NCBI RefSeq assembly: GCF_003233845.1
Contig: NZ_QKRB01000051.1
Span: forward strand, 124,001-188,000
DNA from: Paenibacillus sambharensis
GTDB taxonomy: Bacteria > Bacillota > Bacilli > Paenibacillales > Paenibacillaceae
Direction of reading: 5' to 3'
DNA: 64,000 nt
How positions within the stretch are numbered: the stretch's first letter is position 1; each line of letters opens with the position of its first letter. Below are positions 7,197 through 15,884 of this stretch, one piece after another. Position numbers and translations under genes: made by a program. Below the pieces are notes generated by a model, which worked only from the letters and a program-made list of their open reading frames with translations, had not been told where the DNA came from and did no database searches.

Positions 7197-9359
7197 TTGA
7201 CCGTGTCCTCCAAAAAATTTCTGGCTTCGTTCGTCTTGAGCGCCAGCCTAGTTACTGGTCTTCTTACACCTGCCATCCCGCTGGCGACTACTGTCAGCGC
7301 CGCTCCTGATACGTCCGTCAGCAACAAAATCGGTTACTCGACCGATGTCATCTACCAGATTGCCACCGACCGCTTCGTAGACGGCAATCCGGCGAACAAT
7401 CCGACAGGAGCGGCTTATTCTCCCGGCTGTACAAGCCTTAAGCTCTACTGCGGTGGCGACTGGCAGGGAATTATGAACAAGATTAACGACAATTACTTTA
7501 CAGACCTTGGCATCACTGCACTGTGGATCTCGCAGCCGGTCGAGAACATTTATGCCGTTATTAATTATGCCGGCGTCAACAGTACCTCCTACCACGGCTA
7601 CTGGGCACGTGATTTCAAGAAGACCAACCCTGCCTTCGGCAGCATGACGGACTTCCAAAACCTGGTCGACGCAGCTCATGCCAAAGGCATCAAGATTATT
7701 ATCGACTTCGCGCCTAATCACACGTCCCCCGCTGATGATAAACAGCCAAGCTTCGCAGAGAATGGCCGCTTGTATGATAACGGCAGCCTGCTGGGCGGCT
7801 ATACGAATGATACGGCAGGCCTCTTCCTCCACAATGGCGGTACCGATTTCTCCACTCTGGAGGACGGCATCTACCGCAACCTGTTTGACCTTGCCGACAT
7901 AAACCATAACAACAACACCATTGACACCTATTTCAAGGATGCCATCAAGCTGTGGCTGGATATGGGCATTGACGGCATCCGCGTAGACGCAGTCAAGCAT
8001 ATGCCTTTCGGCTGGCAGAAGAGCTGGATGTCCTACATCTACAACTACAAGCCGGTCTTCACCTTCGGAGAGTGGTACCTTGGCGCAGGAGAGAATGATC
8101 CAAACAATGTTGCTTTCGCCAACGAATCCGGCATGAGCCTGCTTGATTTCCGTTTCGGTCAGAAGGTGCGGCAGGTATTCAGAGACAATACTGACAATAT
8201 GTATGGCCTGGATGCCATGTTAGCCAGCACGGCCGCTGACTACACACAGGTTAATGATCAGGTGACATTCATCGACAACCATGATATGGACCGTTTCAGC
8301 CTAGGCAGCAACAACCGCCGTTTGGAGCAGGCACTGGCTTTCACCCTGACATCCCGTGGCGTACCGGCGATCTATTACGGCACTGAGCAGTATCTGGCCG
8401 GCAATGGCGATCCGGGCAACCGAGCCATGATGAATTCGTTCTCGAGATCGACAACGGCGTTTAATGTGATCAAGAAACTAGCGACGCTGCGCAAATCGAA
8501 TCCGGCCATTGCTTACGGAACGACAGAGCAGCGCTGGATTAACAATGATACTTACGTGTATGAGCGCAAATTCGGCAGCAGTGTTGCTCTGGTAGCCATT
8601 AACCGCAGTGCCACCGCTGCCGCTTCCATCTCCGGGCTGACAACATCGCTTCCTGGCGGCACCTATACCGATGTTCTGGGCGGTACACTGAACGGCAGCG
8701 ATATTACGGTAGGCAGCAGCGGCAGTGTATCGGCATTCAACCTCCCGGCAGGTGGCGTAGGCGTGTGGCAGTACACAGCGAACCAGACGACCCCGGTAAT
8801 CGGCAATGTTGGTCCGGATCTCGGTAAAGCCGGTAGCACGGTTACGATTGACGGACGCGGCTTCGGTGCAACCAAGGGTACTGTGTATTTCGGCACCACG
8901 GCTGTGACCGGCAGCAATATTGTAGCTTGGGAAGATACACAGATTAAGGCGATCGTTCCAGCTATCGCGGCTGGCAAGTACGCTGTTAAAGTACGGAACG
9001 CTGCCTCAGCTGACAGCAACAGCTACAATAACTTCAATATTCTGACCAACAGCCAGGTCACTGTCCGCTTCATCGTGAACAATGCGACCACGAACCTTGG
9101 CGAGAATCTTTACCTTGTTGGGAATGTCGCTGAGCTGGGCAACTGGGAAGCTGCCAAGGCAGTCGGTCCGTTGTTCAACCAAGTGGTGACCAAGTACCCA
9201 ACCTGGTATTATGATGTCAGCGTCCCGGCAGGCACGCCTCTTCAGTTCAAATTCATCAAGAAAAACGGCAAGGCCGTCGTCTGGGAAGGCGGCGACAATC
9301 ACACCTTCACTTCACCGGCGAACGGTGTCGCCACTGTTAATGTGAACTGGCAGCCTTAG
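7197..9359 (+). CDS. cgt: Cyclodextrin glucanotransferase, secreted (EC 2.4.1.19)
   Basis: I choose the TTG at 7197 because AAAGGTGG (7181-7188) is correctly spaced for it. The in-frame GTG at 7185 overlaps that site and has no ribosome site of its own. A Sec signal peptide ends at ATTVSA, giving a mature protein beginning APDTSVSNK. Counting from that Ala, the catalytic residues fall at Asp229 (GIRVDAVKH), Glu257 (FGEWYLG) and Asp328 (FIDNHDMDR), the numbering used for classical CGTases. The central substrate-channel residue 195 is Phe (NLFDLAD). Domains run A/B barrel, C, an IPT/TIG-like domain D, and a C-terminal CBM20 starch-binding domain. It converts extracellular starch to cyclodextrins, which the neighbouring importer and cytoplasmic GH13 enzyme would take up and open. 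Confidence 0.97.
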   Translation: MTVSSKKFLASFVLSASLVTGLLTPAIPLATTVSAAPDTSVSNKIGYSTDVIYQIATDRFVDGNPANNPTGAAYSPGCTSLKLYCGGDWQGIMNKINDNYFTDLGITALWISQPVENIYAVINYAGVNSTSYHGYWARDFKKTNPAFGSMTDFQNLVDAAHAKGIKIIIDFAPNHTSPADDKQPSFAENGRLYDNGSLLGGYTNDTAGLFLHNGGTDFSTLEDGIYRNLFDLADINHNNNTIDTYFKDAIKLWLDMGIDGIRVDAVKHMPFGWQKSWMSYIYNYKPVFTFGEWYLGAGENDPNNVAFANESGMSLLDFRFGQKVRQVFRDNTDNMYGLDAMLASTAADYTQVNDQVTFIDNHDMDRFSLGSNNRRLEQALAFTLTSRGVPAIYYGTEQYLAGNGDPGNRAMMNSFSRSTTAFNVIKKLATLRKSNPAIAYGTTEQRWINNDTYVYERKFGSSVALVAINRSATAAASISGLTTSLPGGTYTDVLGGTLNGSDITVGSSGSVSAFNLPAGGVGVWQYTANQTTPVIGNVGPDLGKAGSTVTIDGRGFGATKGTVYFGTTAVTGSNIVAWEDTQIKAIVPAIAAGKYAVKVRNAASADSNSYNNFNILTNSQVTVRFIVNNATTNLGENLYLVGNVAELGNWEAAKAVGPLFNQVVTKYPTWYYDVSVPAGTPLQFKFIKKNGKAVVWEGGDNHTFTSPANGVATVNVNWQP

Positions 9360-9389
9360 GCTCTGCAGATGATAAGATTCAGATCCTAT

Positions 9390-9907
9390 AGACTATTCTC
9401 AAGCTAACGGATATGAAGCACATGCCGCTTGGATACTTTTATGTATCGAGGCGGCATTATTATTTAATTTAAGTGAACCGATCGTTACGCTTGTCAATTG
9501 CTGCACAGTTTGGTGGAGGGGCTGCATATGGTGACGGAGGGACGAAATAAGAGATATCATACATACCAGCTTCATGCAGGCAGGTCTTTACGGAACTGAG
9601 AAGCGCTATCCATTGAATTAGAGTCATTTTTAAATGGTAACGGAACTCAGAGGCTTTAATTTCCCTTTATCATTAAAGATCCCCTTGAAATGGACTGAAT
9701 AGCAGCGCTGAGTTCCGTTACCCGCTGAGGCGACCCGTATGCACTGAGATAAGGTCGCTGAGTTCTGTTAGATTATCTCAATGCCCATTTTAAGCAAACA
9801 GGATTTATTTAAGAATATTGTTCTCCCTACACTTAGCCTAGCAAAACACAACAATAGAGTCATCACCGATGACCCCAAAAATTTATACTTTCCTATATGT
9901 CAAAAAA
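9390..9907. repeat. Dispersed repeat, copy 1 (internally deleted)
   Basis: About 518 bp that align almost end to end with 53637-54387, at roughly 85-90 percent identity by eye. Four copies of a 13-base core lie inside: TTACGGAACTGAG (9588), TAACGGAACTCAG (9638), then inverted CTGAGTTCCGTTA (9708) and CTGAGTTCTGTTA (9758). About 230 bp present in copy 2 are missing near 9775. The right end (9778-9900) matches the 5' end of the IS91-like transposase remnant in copy 2 but here carries stops in frame. The copy ends at the T-tract of the tRNA terminator. No gene is seen between 9360 and 9945. Confidence 0.8.
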
Positions 9908-9932
9908 AGTCCTATGCGCATCGCATAGGACT
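9902..9932 (-). terminator. Terminator of the Glu-Lys-Leu tRNA unit
   Basis: On the minus strand AGTCCTATGCG, ATG loop, CGCATAGGACT, then TTTTTTT: a perfect 11-bp intrinsic terminator just after tRNA-Leu. Confidence 0.9.
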
Positions 9933-9945
9933 GGTTAGTTATGTA

Positions 9946-10031
9946 TGGTGCGGTAGAGAGGACTCGAACCTCCACGGGCATACGCCCACTACCCCCTCAA
10001 GATAGCGTGTCTGCCATTCCACCACTACCGC
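9946..10031 (-). tRNA. tRNA-Leu (anticodon GAG)
   Basis: An 86-base long-variable-arm tRNA. The acceptor stem is GCGGTAG / CTACCGC, then A and an encoded CCA. The anticodon stem CTATC / GGTAG encloses TTGAGGG with anticodon GAG. It is the last gene of the cluster, corresponding in position to the trnS leucine tRNA of B. subtilis, whose 3' end is the ICEBs1 attachment site. Confidence 0.95.
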
Positions 10032-10087
10032 ACGTATAATATTCGCTTACTATTAACATATGCCGCTGTTTCTGAGGAGTGAAACAG

Positions 10088-10163
10088 TGGTGAGCCATGA
10101 AGGACTCGAACCTTCGACACCCTGATTAAAAGTCAGGTGCTCTACCAACTGAGCTAATGGCTC
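10088..10163 (-). tRNA. tRNA-Lys (anticodon TTT)
   Basis: A 76-base cloverleaf. The acceptor stem is GAGCCAT / ATGGCTC with discriminator A and CCA encoded. The anticodon loop CTTTTAA gives anticodon TTT. Confidence 0.96.
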
Positions 10164-10179
10164 TTGCTTAATAATAAGG

Positions 10180-10254
10180 TGGTGACCCGTAGGGGATTCG
10201 AACCCCTGTTACCTCCGTGAAAGGGAGGTGTCTTAACCCCTTGACCAACGGGCC
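10180..10254 (-). tRNA. tRNA-Glu (anticodon TTC)
   Basis: A 75-base cloverleaf beginning GGCCCGTTGGTCAAGG, with CCA encoded. The anticodon loop CTTTCAC gives TTC. It is the first gene of the Glu-Lys-Leu transcript. Confidence 0.96.
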
Positions 10255-10299
10255 ACAAGTCTTGCTTAACTCAAGCAGTTTAGCGTGACAACAGAAACT

Positions 10300-10328
10300 A
10301 TTGTACCAGATCCGTTTAATGATTGCAA
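10300..10328 (-). promoter_or_regulatory. Promoter of the Glu-Lys-Leu tRNA unit
   Basis: TTGCAA, 17 bases, TACAAT on the minus strand, about 45 bp before tRNA-Glu. It lies after the terminator of the Ser tRNA, so the cluster forms two transcripts. Confidence 0.7.
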
Positions 10329-10394
10329 TAACTTTTTTTCTGATGTCCGCCCATCCTGTCGTTTCCTGTCGAAACCCGGATGAATCAGGCAAAT

Positions 10395-10417
10395 AAAAAA
10401 GACCGTTTCAATCGGCC
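10395..10417 (-). terminator. Terminator of the Asn-Ser tRNA unit
   Basis: On the minus strand GGCCG, seven-base loop, CGGTC, then TTTTTT. A short stem, but a good T-tract. Confidence 0.6.
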
Positions 10418-10439
10418 CTTCTCGTGCCTTACTAAACTA

Positions 10440-10530
10440 TGGCGGAGAGAGAGGGATTCGAACCCTCGCACCACTTGCGCAGTCTAACCCCTTAGCAGAG
10501 GGTCCCCTTGAGCCACTTGGGTATCTCTCC
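10440..10530 (-). tRNA. tRNA-Ser (anticodon GCT)
   Basis: A 91-base class II tRNA with a long variable arm. The acceptor stem is GGAGAGA / TCTCTCC, G discriminator, CCA encoded. The anticodon loop CTGCTAA gives GCT. Confidence 0.96.
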
Positions 10531-10535
10531 ATGAA

Positions 10536-10611
10536 TGGCTCCCCGAACAGGACTCGAACCTGTGACAACTCGATTAACAGTCGAGTGCTCTACCAACTGA
10601 GCTATCAGGGA
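10536..10611 (-). tRNA. tRNA-Asn (anticodon GTT)
   Basis: A 76-base cloverleaf. The acceptor stem is TCCCTGA / TCGGGGA, G discriminator, CCA encoded. The anticodon loop CTGTTAA gives GTT. It is the first tRNA after sprT, as in B. subtilis trnS. Confidence 0.96.
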
Positions 10612-10655
10612 ACGTTAAAAATTTATGTTTCGTCGAAGTGACAAGTAATAATTTA

Positions 10656-11138
10656 TCACGTTTCGTTTTTGGAGTCAAGCCCTTTTAAAATTAATTTCCC
10701 GGCACATTTCCCGCATCTGTATTTGCTCGGGTTCATGCGCCTTCTGCGCATATATTCCATGCCGCAGCTGGTGCATTTCAGCATATATTTGTAGGGCGCC
10801 GGCTTGCGCTGCAGCCGCTCGGGAAGTGACTTGCAGAAGCGGCTTCCCCCTACCTTGGCGAGCAGCAGCTTGAAATCGGAATCCCTGTGGCGGTATCCTC
10901 TGCCGAGCAGATGGAGATGATAATGGCAGAGCTCATGCTTGATAATCTTCTCGGTCTCTTCCGTCCCGTAATTCTCCAGCTGATGCGGACTGATCTCGAT
11001 GTTATGCGACTTCATGAAATACCGCCCTCCGGTTGCCTTCAGCCGCCGGTTGAAAGTGGCCCGATGGCGAAACGGCATGCCAAAGCTGTCGAGCGATATT
11101 TTCTCCACCCATGCCTGCAAGTGCTCGTCCGTCATCAT
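10656..11138 (-). CDS. sprT: SprT-like zinc metalloprotease family protein
   Basis: This 160-residue protein has the SprT motif HELCHYHLH around residue 66. A C-terminal zinc ribbon follows: CTSCG ... YRCGKC, near residues 122-143. It is the counterpart of B. subtilis YdcK. SprT domains resemble the protease core of SPRTN, but the bacterial role is not settled. Two adjacent ATGs (11138 and 11135) begin the frame and neither has a strong ribosome site. Its place upstream of the tRNA-Asn cluster and near cmpA and tex matches the B. subtilis order. Confidence 0.88.
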   Translation of the reverse strand: MMTDEHLQAWVEKISLDSFGMPFRHRATFNRRLKATGGRYFMKSHNIEISPHQLENYGTEETEKIIKHELCHYHLHLLGRGYRHRDSDFKLLLAKVGGSRFCKSLPERLQRKPAPYKYMLKCTSCGMEYMRRRRMNPSKYRCGKCAGKLILKGLDSKNET

Positions 11139-11295
11139 CTTAGATATTCCCTTCTATAAACCAATTCATTCAACGATCTGTTCCTCCTGATGATTATACT
11201 GTCGATACTTGAATTTATAAGGGCTCATAAGCTAAACTGTCAAGTAGGTTTCACGTCCGAATTTCATACATAACGAGGGGAGCTCTTAAGCCAAT

Positions 11296-11649
11296 ATGCC
11301 TACCATGAGATACATCATTATGCAATCGGATTCCGGTCTGTCGTTCGTCGAGATGCCGGCCTCCCATGCTTACCAGCTGAGCGCGCTGAACCTGCGGCTT
11401 CACAAGGAGCTGGACAAGCTGACAGCCGCCAATGTGCCCGTCCTGCCTTACGCTGTTGCAGAATGCGCCGAGCTTGAACTGCATAACAAGTCACTTCCGG
11501 TAACCGGCGGTCTTGATTACATGAACGAGCTCGAACGGCAGTTTGCAGGTATCAAGGAGCACTCCTACCCGCTTATCTCGCTGCTTACGGAAATACGGGC
11601 TCTGCAGGCCCAGCTCGAGCAGTGGTATGAGGAAGAAATGGAGTTTTAA
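11296..11649 (+). CDS. Conserved hypothetical protein, 117 residues
   Basis: I do not recognise the family. The protein starts MPTMRYIIMQSDSGLSF, has no signal peptide or membrane segment, and ends in an acidic helix (QAQLEQWYEEEMEF). GAGGGGAG lies 13 bases before the ATG at 11296. A second ATG three codons later is possible. It is divergent from sprT and stands alone. Codon use looks like that of its neighbours, so I consider it a real gene of unknown function. Confidence 0.65.
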   Translation: MPTMRYIIMQSDSGLSFVEMPASHAYQLSALNLRLHKELDKLTAANVPVLPYAVAECAELELHNKSLPVTGGLDYMNELERQFAGIKEHSYPLISLLTEIRALQAQLEQWYEEEMEF

Positions 11650-11841
11650 CTGACCTCTGAACGGTTAACAATGTGGCATAGAGTGATTTCATGCAAAAAG
11701 AACCAGATTTTGCTGATTACTGTAAGCATACATAGTTGGCTAACCGCTTCCGCGCATGCAAGGTTGCACGGGACCTGCACGGCCAATCGCCTACTTCCAT
11801 ATGCTTATAATACATCAAGATACCGGAGGAGGACGATCAAT

Positions 11842-11982
11842 ATGCCGCAATGGCTTTGCAATCAATTGATGCGCGCATTTCAAAAGAAGGATCAGCGGCA
11901 AATCCGGCTGCTGAACGACTGCTGGTTCTTCTACCGCACCAAGCCGCAGCCGGATGAAGAGCAGCATATTTCCATGCCATAA
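11842..11982 (+). CDS. cmpA: Cortex morphogenetic protein CmpA
   Basis: This 46-residue protein begins MPQWLCNQLMRAFQKKD and continues to LLNDCWFFYR. It matches the small sporulation protein CmpA (37 residues in B. subtilis), with a slightly longer C-terminal tail. GGAGGAGGA lies 8 bases before the ATG. An in-frame ATG upstream at 11671 would add an unrelated 57-residue stretch and is less likely. CmpA acts in the mother cell as a checkpoint on spore-envelope assembly, working with ClpXP on improperly assembled SpoIVA. In B. subtilis it lies between the tex and sprT homologues, as it does here, which supports the call. Confidence 0.88.
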   Translation: MPQWLCNQLMRAFQKKDQRQIRLLNDCWFFYRTKPQPDEEQHISMP

Positions 11983-12029
11983 GAAATGCAGGCAATCTTC
12001 CCTATACGAATTCTTGGACACGGCAACGC

Positions 12030-12081
12030 CCAACAGGCTGCCCGGGTACCGTCATGCGGCGATACCCGGGCAGCCTGTTGG
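12030..12081. terminator. Hairpin between convergent cmpA and nitroreductase genes
   Basis: A perfect 19-bp inverted repeat, CCAACAGGCTGCCCGGGTA and its complement, with a 14-base loop. Only a weak T-rich run (CTTTCT) follows on the plus strand and none on the minus strand. It may serve both convergent genes. Confidence 0.65.
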
Positions 12082-12096
12082 CTTTCTGCTGTATGA

Positions 12097-12741
12097 TTAG
12101 AATGTATTCCAGGTCGTTACTTCATCAACCGACAGTCTGCTGGTAGGGCGTCCTGGAGCAGCTGCTTTGCCAACGGCAATCAGCATGACCGGCACATAGG
12201 TTTCCGGCACTGCAAACTCCTTCACAAACTGCTCTGCATTATAACCGCCCATTGGTACCGTATCGAGCCCTCTTGCTTTGGCAGCAAGCATCAGCTGCAT
12301 GGAAATCAGGCCGCCGTCAATCAAGGCTATGCCTCTTGCGGCTTCCTTCGGCAGACCGCCATACATCTGCTCAAGGCGCGGCACGAAGTTGTTCTTCACA
12401 TCCTCCGGCATATAGCCTGCTTCAACAGCGCGGCTGTAAATCTTATCGGCATTCTTATAAGCTTCAACATCTCCCAGCACGGCAATAACCGCAGCCGCAT
12501 CTACTACCTGCTGCTGGTTGTGGGCGATCGGCAGAAGCTTCTCCTTCAAGTCCTGCTGTTCGATGACCAGAAAACGCCACGGCTGAAGGTTCGATGAGGA
12601 TGGTGCCAGAATGGCATCATCCAGCAGCTCCCTAATTTCCTCACGTGTCATGCGGTAGGAAGGATCATAGCTGCGAACTGAACGGCGCTCCCGGATAACC
12701 TCCGAAAATGCTTCAACCTGCTTCAATTGTTCTACGGACAT
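12097..12741 (-). CDS. NAD(P)H-dependent nitroreductase family protein
   Basis: I start at the ATG at 12741 because GGAGGAG lies six bases upstream. The protein has 214 residues. It shows the FMN-binding nitroreductase pattern: IRERRSVRSYD near the N-terminus, EIRELLDDAILAPSSSNLQPWRF around residues 35-57, then GLDTVPMGGY and a C-terminal VGKAAAPGRPTSRLSVDEV. Such proteins bind FMN and reduce nro groups, quinones or related electrophiles. The substrate is not predictable. The Rrf2 regulator directly upstream on the same strand may control it: an inverted repeat overlaps this gene's -10 region. Confidence 0.88.
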   Translation of the reverse strand: MSVEQLKQVEAFSEVIRERRSVRSYDPSYRMTREEIRELLDDAILAPSSSNLQPWRFLVIEQQDLKEKLLPIAHNQQQVVDAAAVIAVLGDVEAYKNADKIYSRAVEAGYMPEDVKNNFVPRLEQMYGGLPKEAARGIALIDGGLISMQLMLAAKARGLDTVPMGGYNAEQFVKEFAVPETYVPVMLIAVGKAAAPGRPTSRLSVDEVTTWNTF

Positions 12742-12830
12742 GGTTAACTCCTCCAAATCATTCTTTAATGTGTGATAATTTGCTCAGTTAAATCTAAAAA
12801 AATATCGCCTGTCGTTCAGGCTGCTGTCTT

Positions 12831-12883
12831 TATAACTGTAATATTCTATGCACAGTATAAGGCGGGCAGACCAATTTTGTCAA
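12831..12883 (-). promoter_or_regulatory. Nitroreductase promoter with overlapping inverted repeat
   Basis: TTGACA (12883-12878), 18 bases, TATACT (12859-12854) on the minus strand. The -10 lies within an imperfect inverted repeat, TATAACTGT (12831-12839) and ACAGTATAA (12852-12860), a candidate operator for the adjacent Rrf2 protein. Confidence 0.5.
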
Positions 12884-12951
12884 ACTCTCTTATGCCGCTC
12901 TTCCGCCCAAATCTCTCTTGCCGGCAGTGCTGGACAGCCAGCCGTCATCGT

Positions 12952-13389
12952 CTATTCCATCTTAGCTGCCAAATCTGCGATCGTGTAATTGCCGAGCACT
13001 TCCAGTACCTTACGGTCCAGCTCATCCTTGATATCGTTAAAGGCAGATTCCAGCTTCTCGCCTAAGGGATGATCGCCTGCCGTTAAACGCATGCCGCTGC
13101 ATACCGCCTCTTCCATCTCGAGCGCCCTGTATACCTCAGCCAGCGTCAGGTCTTCGGCGCGTTTCTTCAGCTTGTATCCGCCATCCCTGCCTTCTCTTGT
13201 CTCCAGGATGTTCTCCTTGGCAAGCTTAGCCATAATCTTGCGCAGCAGAGTCGCCTCGGATTGCAGCCTGCGGGCAATATCACAGCTTGGGCTTATCCCT
13301 TCCTGCCTGGACAAGACGACCAGCGCTTGCAGCGAAAGCCCGAACCATTTTTGACTGGGAGACGGGTTGGCACATCTGTCTGTCCTCAT
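12952..13389 (-). CDS. Rrf2 family transcriptional regulator
   Basis: This 145-residue protein has the Rrf2 winged-helix pattern: KWFGLSLQALVVLSRQEGISPSCDIARRL, then LLRKIMAKLAKENILETREGRDGGYKL. The three-cysteine iron-sulfur cluster motif of IscR/NsrR members is missing. Only one cysteine lies in the central region (EEAVCSGM). It therefore resembles YwnA-like members, which use redox-active cysteines or no cofactor. It is just upstream of the nitroreductase gene and is probably its repressor. Inducers could be electrophiles or quinones, by analogy only. Confidence 0.85.
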   Translation of the reverse strand: MRTDRCANPSPSQKWFGLSLQALVVLSRQEGISPSCDIARRLQSEATLLRKIMAKLAKENILETREGRDGGYKLKKRAEDLTLAEVYRALEMEEAVCSGMRLTAGDHPLGEKLESAFNDIKDELDRKVLEVLGNYTIADLAAKME

Positions 13390-13529
13390 CTACTCTCCCT
13401 CCTCTGTCATCCTGTAGGCTGAACCTTTATCACAAAATTGTACCGTGAAACGTACATGGCTATCAAGAGGAAAGGTGGACTTTTCCAGACAAGCCTCACA
13501 GCCCATCTTCCTCTTAAACAGCCTGCCGG

Positions 13530-15794
13530 TTAATCGGGCTTGCGCATGGTAAGGCTGACACGCCCCCGCTTCAAATCCACGCTCATAACCCAGACGGTGA
13601 CGTTATCGCCTACAGATACAACGTCCATCGGATGCTTGACGAAACGGTCACTCAGCTGGGAAATATGGACGAGCCCGTCATTCTTGACCCCGATATCCAC
13701 GAAGGCACCGAAATCAATCACGTTGCGGACCGTTCCTTGCAGCTCCATACCCGGCTTCAAATCCTCCAGCTTGAGAACGTCCGTATGGAAAATCGGCGGC
13801 GGCAGCTCCTCACGAGGATCCCGCCCCGGACGGCGCAGGCTGTCCAGTATATCGCGCAGTGTCGGTACCCCTACGCCAAGCTGAGGCGCCACTGCCTCCG
13901 GGTCCACCTGCTCCAGCCGGCTGTTAAGCTCGGCTGTCCCAAGCATCGCCAGCTCCAAGCGCAGCTCCTTGAACAGCTTGTCGACCACCGTATAGGACTC
14001 GGGGTGAATCGGCGTCCGGTCAAGCGGGTTGCGTCCGCCGCTGATCCGGAGGAAGCCGATGCACTGCTCGAACGACTTCGCACCAAGACGAGGAACCTTC
14101 TGCAGCTGCTTCCGGTCGGTGAATTTACCGTTCTCCTCGCGGAACTTCACAATATTGCGAGCTATTGTTGCATTCACGCCCGCTACATAAGAGAGCAGCG
14201 AAGGCGATGCTGTATTCACATCTACGCCGACATGGTTAACCGCCGATTCGACCACGCCGCCCAGACTTTCTTCCAGCCGCTTCTGGCTGACGTCATGCTG
14301 GTACTGCCCCACACCAATCGCCTTTGGCTCAATCTTCACCAGCTCGGCGAGCGGGTCCTGAAGGCGCCGTGCAATCGATACCGCACTCCGCTCCGCTACA
14401 TCCAGCGAAGGGAATTCTTCGGCTGCGAGCTTGGACGCAGAATAGACACTCGCCCCTGCCTCGCTGACAATTATATATTTGAGCGCATCGTTTCCCGCTT
14501 TGCCAGCCTTCGATCTGCCCGCGATCAGGTCGGCAATGAACTGCTCGGTCTCACGGGAAGCCGTTCCGTTGCCGATAACAATCAGCTGCACGTTGTACTT
14601 GTCAATCAGCCCGTTGATAATCCGGCCTGCTTCCTCCACCTTGTTATGCGGAGCAGTCGGGTACGTAACGGCTACTTCCAGCAGCTTGCCGGTATCATCC
14701 ACGACCGCAAGCTTGCAGCCGGTCCGGAAGGCAGGGTCCACGCCCAGCACCACCTGCCCCTTCACCGGAGGCTGAAGCAGAAGGTTGCGCAGATTAGCGG
14801 AGAAGATCGTTATCGCATGCTCCTCCGCCTTATCGGTAAGCTCCCCGCGCACCTCACGTTCAATGGAAGGCGCAATCAGCCGCTTGTACGCATCTTCAAT
14901 GACGGTCAGCATCACAGACCGTGACGGGGTCGGCTGGCTGCCCCGGAGCACCTGGCGGCCGATATACTCATGGATTCTGTCGGCGGGAACCTCAAGCGTT
15001 ACACGAAGCACATCCTCCCTCTCCGCCCGGTTGATAGCCAGAATACGATGCGGAGGCAGCTTGCGCACAGGCTCCTGGTAGCTGTAATACATCTCGTACA
15101 CGGACTCCTGCTCAGGATTCTTCACATTGGTATGAAGCAGTCCCTGATCATGCGTGAAACGGCGCACCCATGCGCGAATCTTCGGATCATCGGCTATATT
15201 CTCGGCAATGATATCCATTGCTCCCTGCAGCGCTTCCTCTGCTGTGGCAACGCCCTTGGCCTCGTTCACATAACGAGCCGCCTCTTGAAGCGGGTCCCCC
15301 TGCTTCGGCTGGGCAGTGATCCACTGTGCCAGCGGCTCAAGCCCCTTCTCCTTCGCAACGCTTGCGCGTGTCTTGCGCTTCTGCCGGTAGGGCCGGTACA
15401 GATCCTCAACCTCCTGGAGCTTCGCGGCCTGGATAATTGCCCCGCTGAGCTCATCCGTAAGCTTGCCCTGCTCATCAATGAGCCGGATGACTTCGCGCTT
15501 GCGATCCTCCAGATTGCGCAGGTACTGCAGGCGTTCTTCAATGGCCCGCAGGTCGTTCTCATCCAGCTCGCCTGTCATCTCCTTGCGGTAACGGGCAATG
15601 AACGGAATTGTATTGCCTTCATCCAGCAGGCCGACAGCCGCCTTCACCTTCGATGCCGGGATGCCAAGCTCGCTGCTTACCTGCTTCTCGATCCGCTGGC
15701 GTTCTTCCGCCTGCTGGGCTGCAGTAAGCCCTCCCTTGCCCGTACCGGCCTGTTCCTCTGCCTGTGTGGCCGCTTTCGGTTCCGTCACGTACAT
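13530..15794 (-). CDS. tex: Tex-type transcription accessory / S1 RNA-binding protein
   Basis: This 754-residue protein has the full Tex layout. It has an N-terminal helical domain (after a 35-residue Glu-rich extension), a YqgF/RuvC-like domain (VVLGVDPAFRTGCKLAVVD around residue 350), helix-hairpin-helix segments (NTASPSLLSYVAGVNATIARNIV), and a C-terminal S1 domain (GMELQGTVRNVIDFGAFVDI). The GLVHIS motif of S1 is visible. Tex binds RNA and is associated with transcription elongation and stress or toxin expression. B. subtilis YdcI is the counterpart. GAGGATGG precedes the ATG. It lies in the conserved tex-cmpA-sprT neighbourhood, separated here by the nitroreductase/Rrf2 pair. Confidence 0.95.
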   Translation of the reverse strand: MYVTEPKAATQAEEQAGTGKGGLTAAQQAEERQRIEKQVSSELGIPASKVKAAVGLLDEGNTIPFIARYRKEMTGELDENDLRAIEERLQYLRNLEDRKREVIRLIDEQGKLTDELSGAIIQAAKLQEVEDLYRPYRQKRKTRASVAKEKGLEPLAQWITAQPKQGDPLQEAARYVNEAKGVATAEEALQGAMDIIAENIADDPKIRAWVRRFTHDQGLLHTNVKNPEQESVYEMYYSYQEPVRKLPPHRILAINRAEREDVLRVTLEVPADRIHEYIGRQVLRGSQPTPSRSVMLTVIEDAYKRLIAPSIEREVRGELTDKAEEHAITIFSANLRNLLLQPPVKGQVVLGVDPAFRTGCKLAVVDDTGKLLEVAVTYPTAPHNKVEEAGRIINGLIDKYNVQLIVIGNGTASRETEQFIADLIAGRSKAGKAGNDALKYIIVSEAGASVYSASKLAAEEFPSLDVAERSAVSIARRLQDPLAELVKIEPKAIGVGQYQHDVSQKRLEESLGGVVESAVNHVGVDVNTASPSLLSYVAGVNATIARNIVKFREENGKFTDRKQLQKVPRLGAKSFEQCIGFLRISGGRNPLDRTPIHPESYTVVDKLFKELRLELAMLGTAELNSRLEQVDPEAVAPQLGVGVPTLRDILDSLRRPGRDPREELPPPIFHTDVLKLEDLKPGMELQGTVRNVIDFGAFVDIGVKNDGLVHISQLSDRFVKHPMDVVSVGDNVTVWVMSVDLKRGRVSLTMRKPD

Positions 15795-15815
15795 GCACCA
15801 TCCTCAATCATCTAA

Positions 15816-15846
15816 TAAAAAAGAAACGGCCAAGCATGTCAGCCGT
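15816..15846 (-). terminator. Terminator after the MBL-fold hydrolase gene
   Basis: On the minus strand ACGGC, 11-base loop, GCCGT, then TTTCTTTTTTATT. It ends the two-gene unit that starts at 17103 and insulates tex. Confidence 0.65.
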
Positions 15847-15884
15847 ATCAAGCTTTTTACACATTATATAACTGCTTATAGCCG

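Noticed and set aside
13632-14924. 430-codon plus-strand frame within tex
   Set aside because: Antisense shadow of a strongly conserved gene; His/Arg-rich composition without domains.
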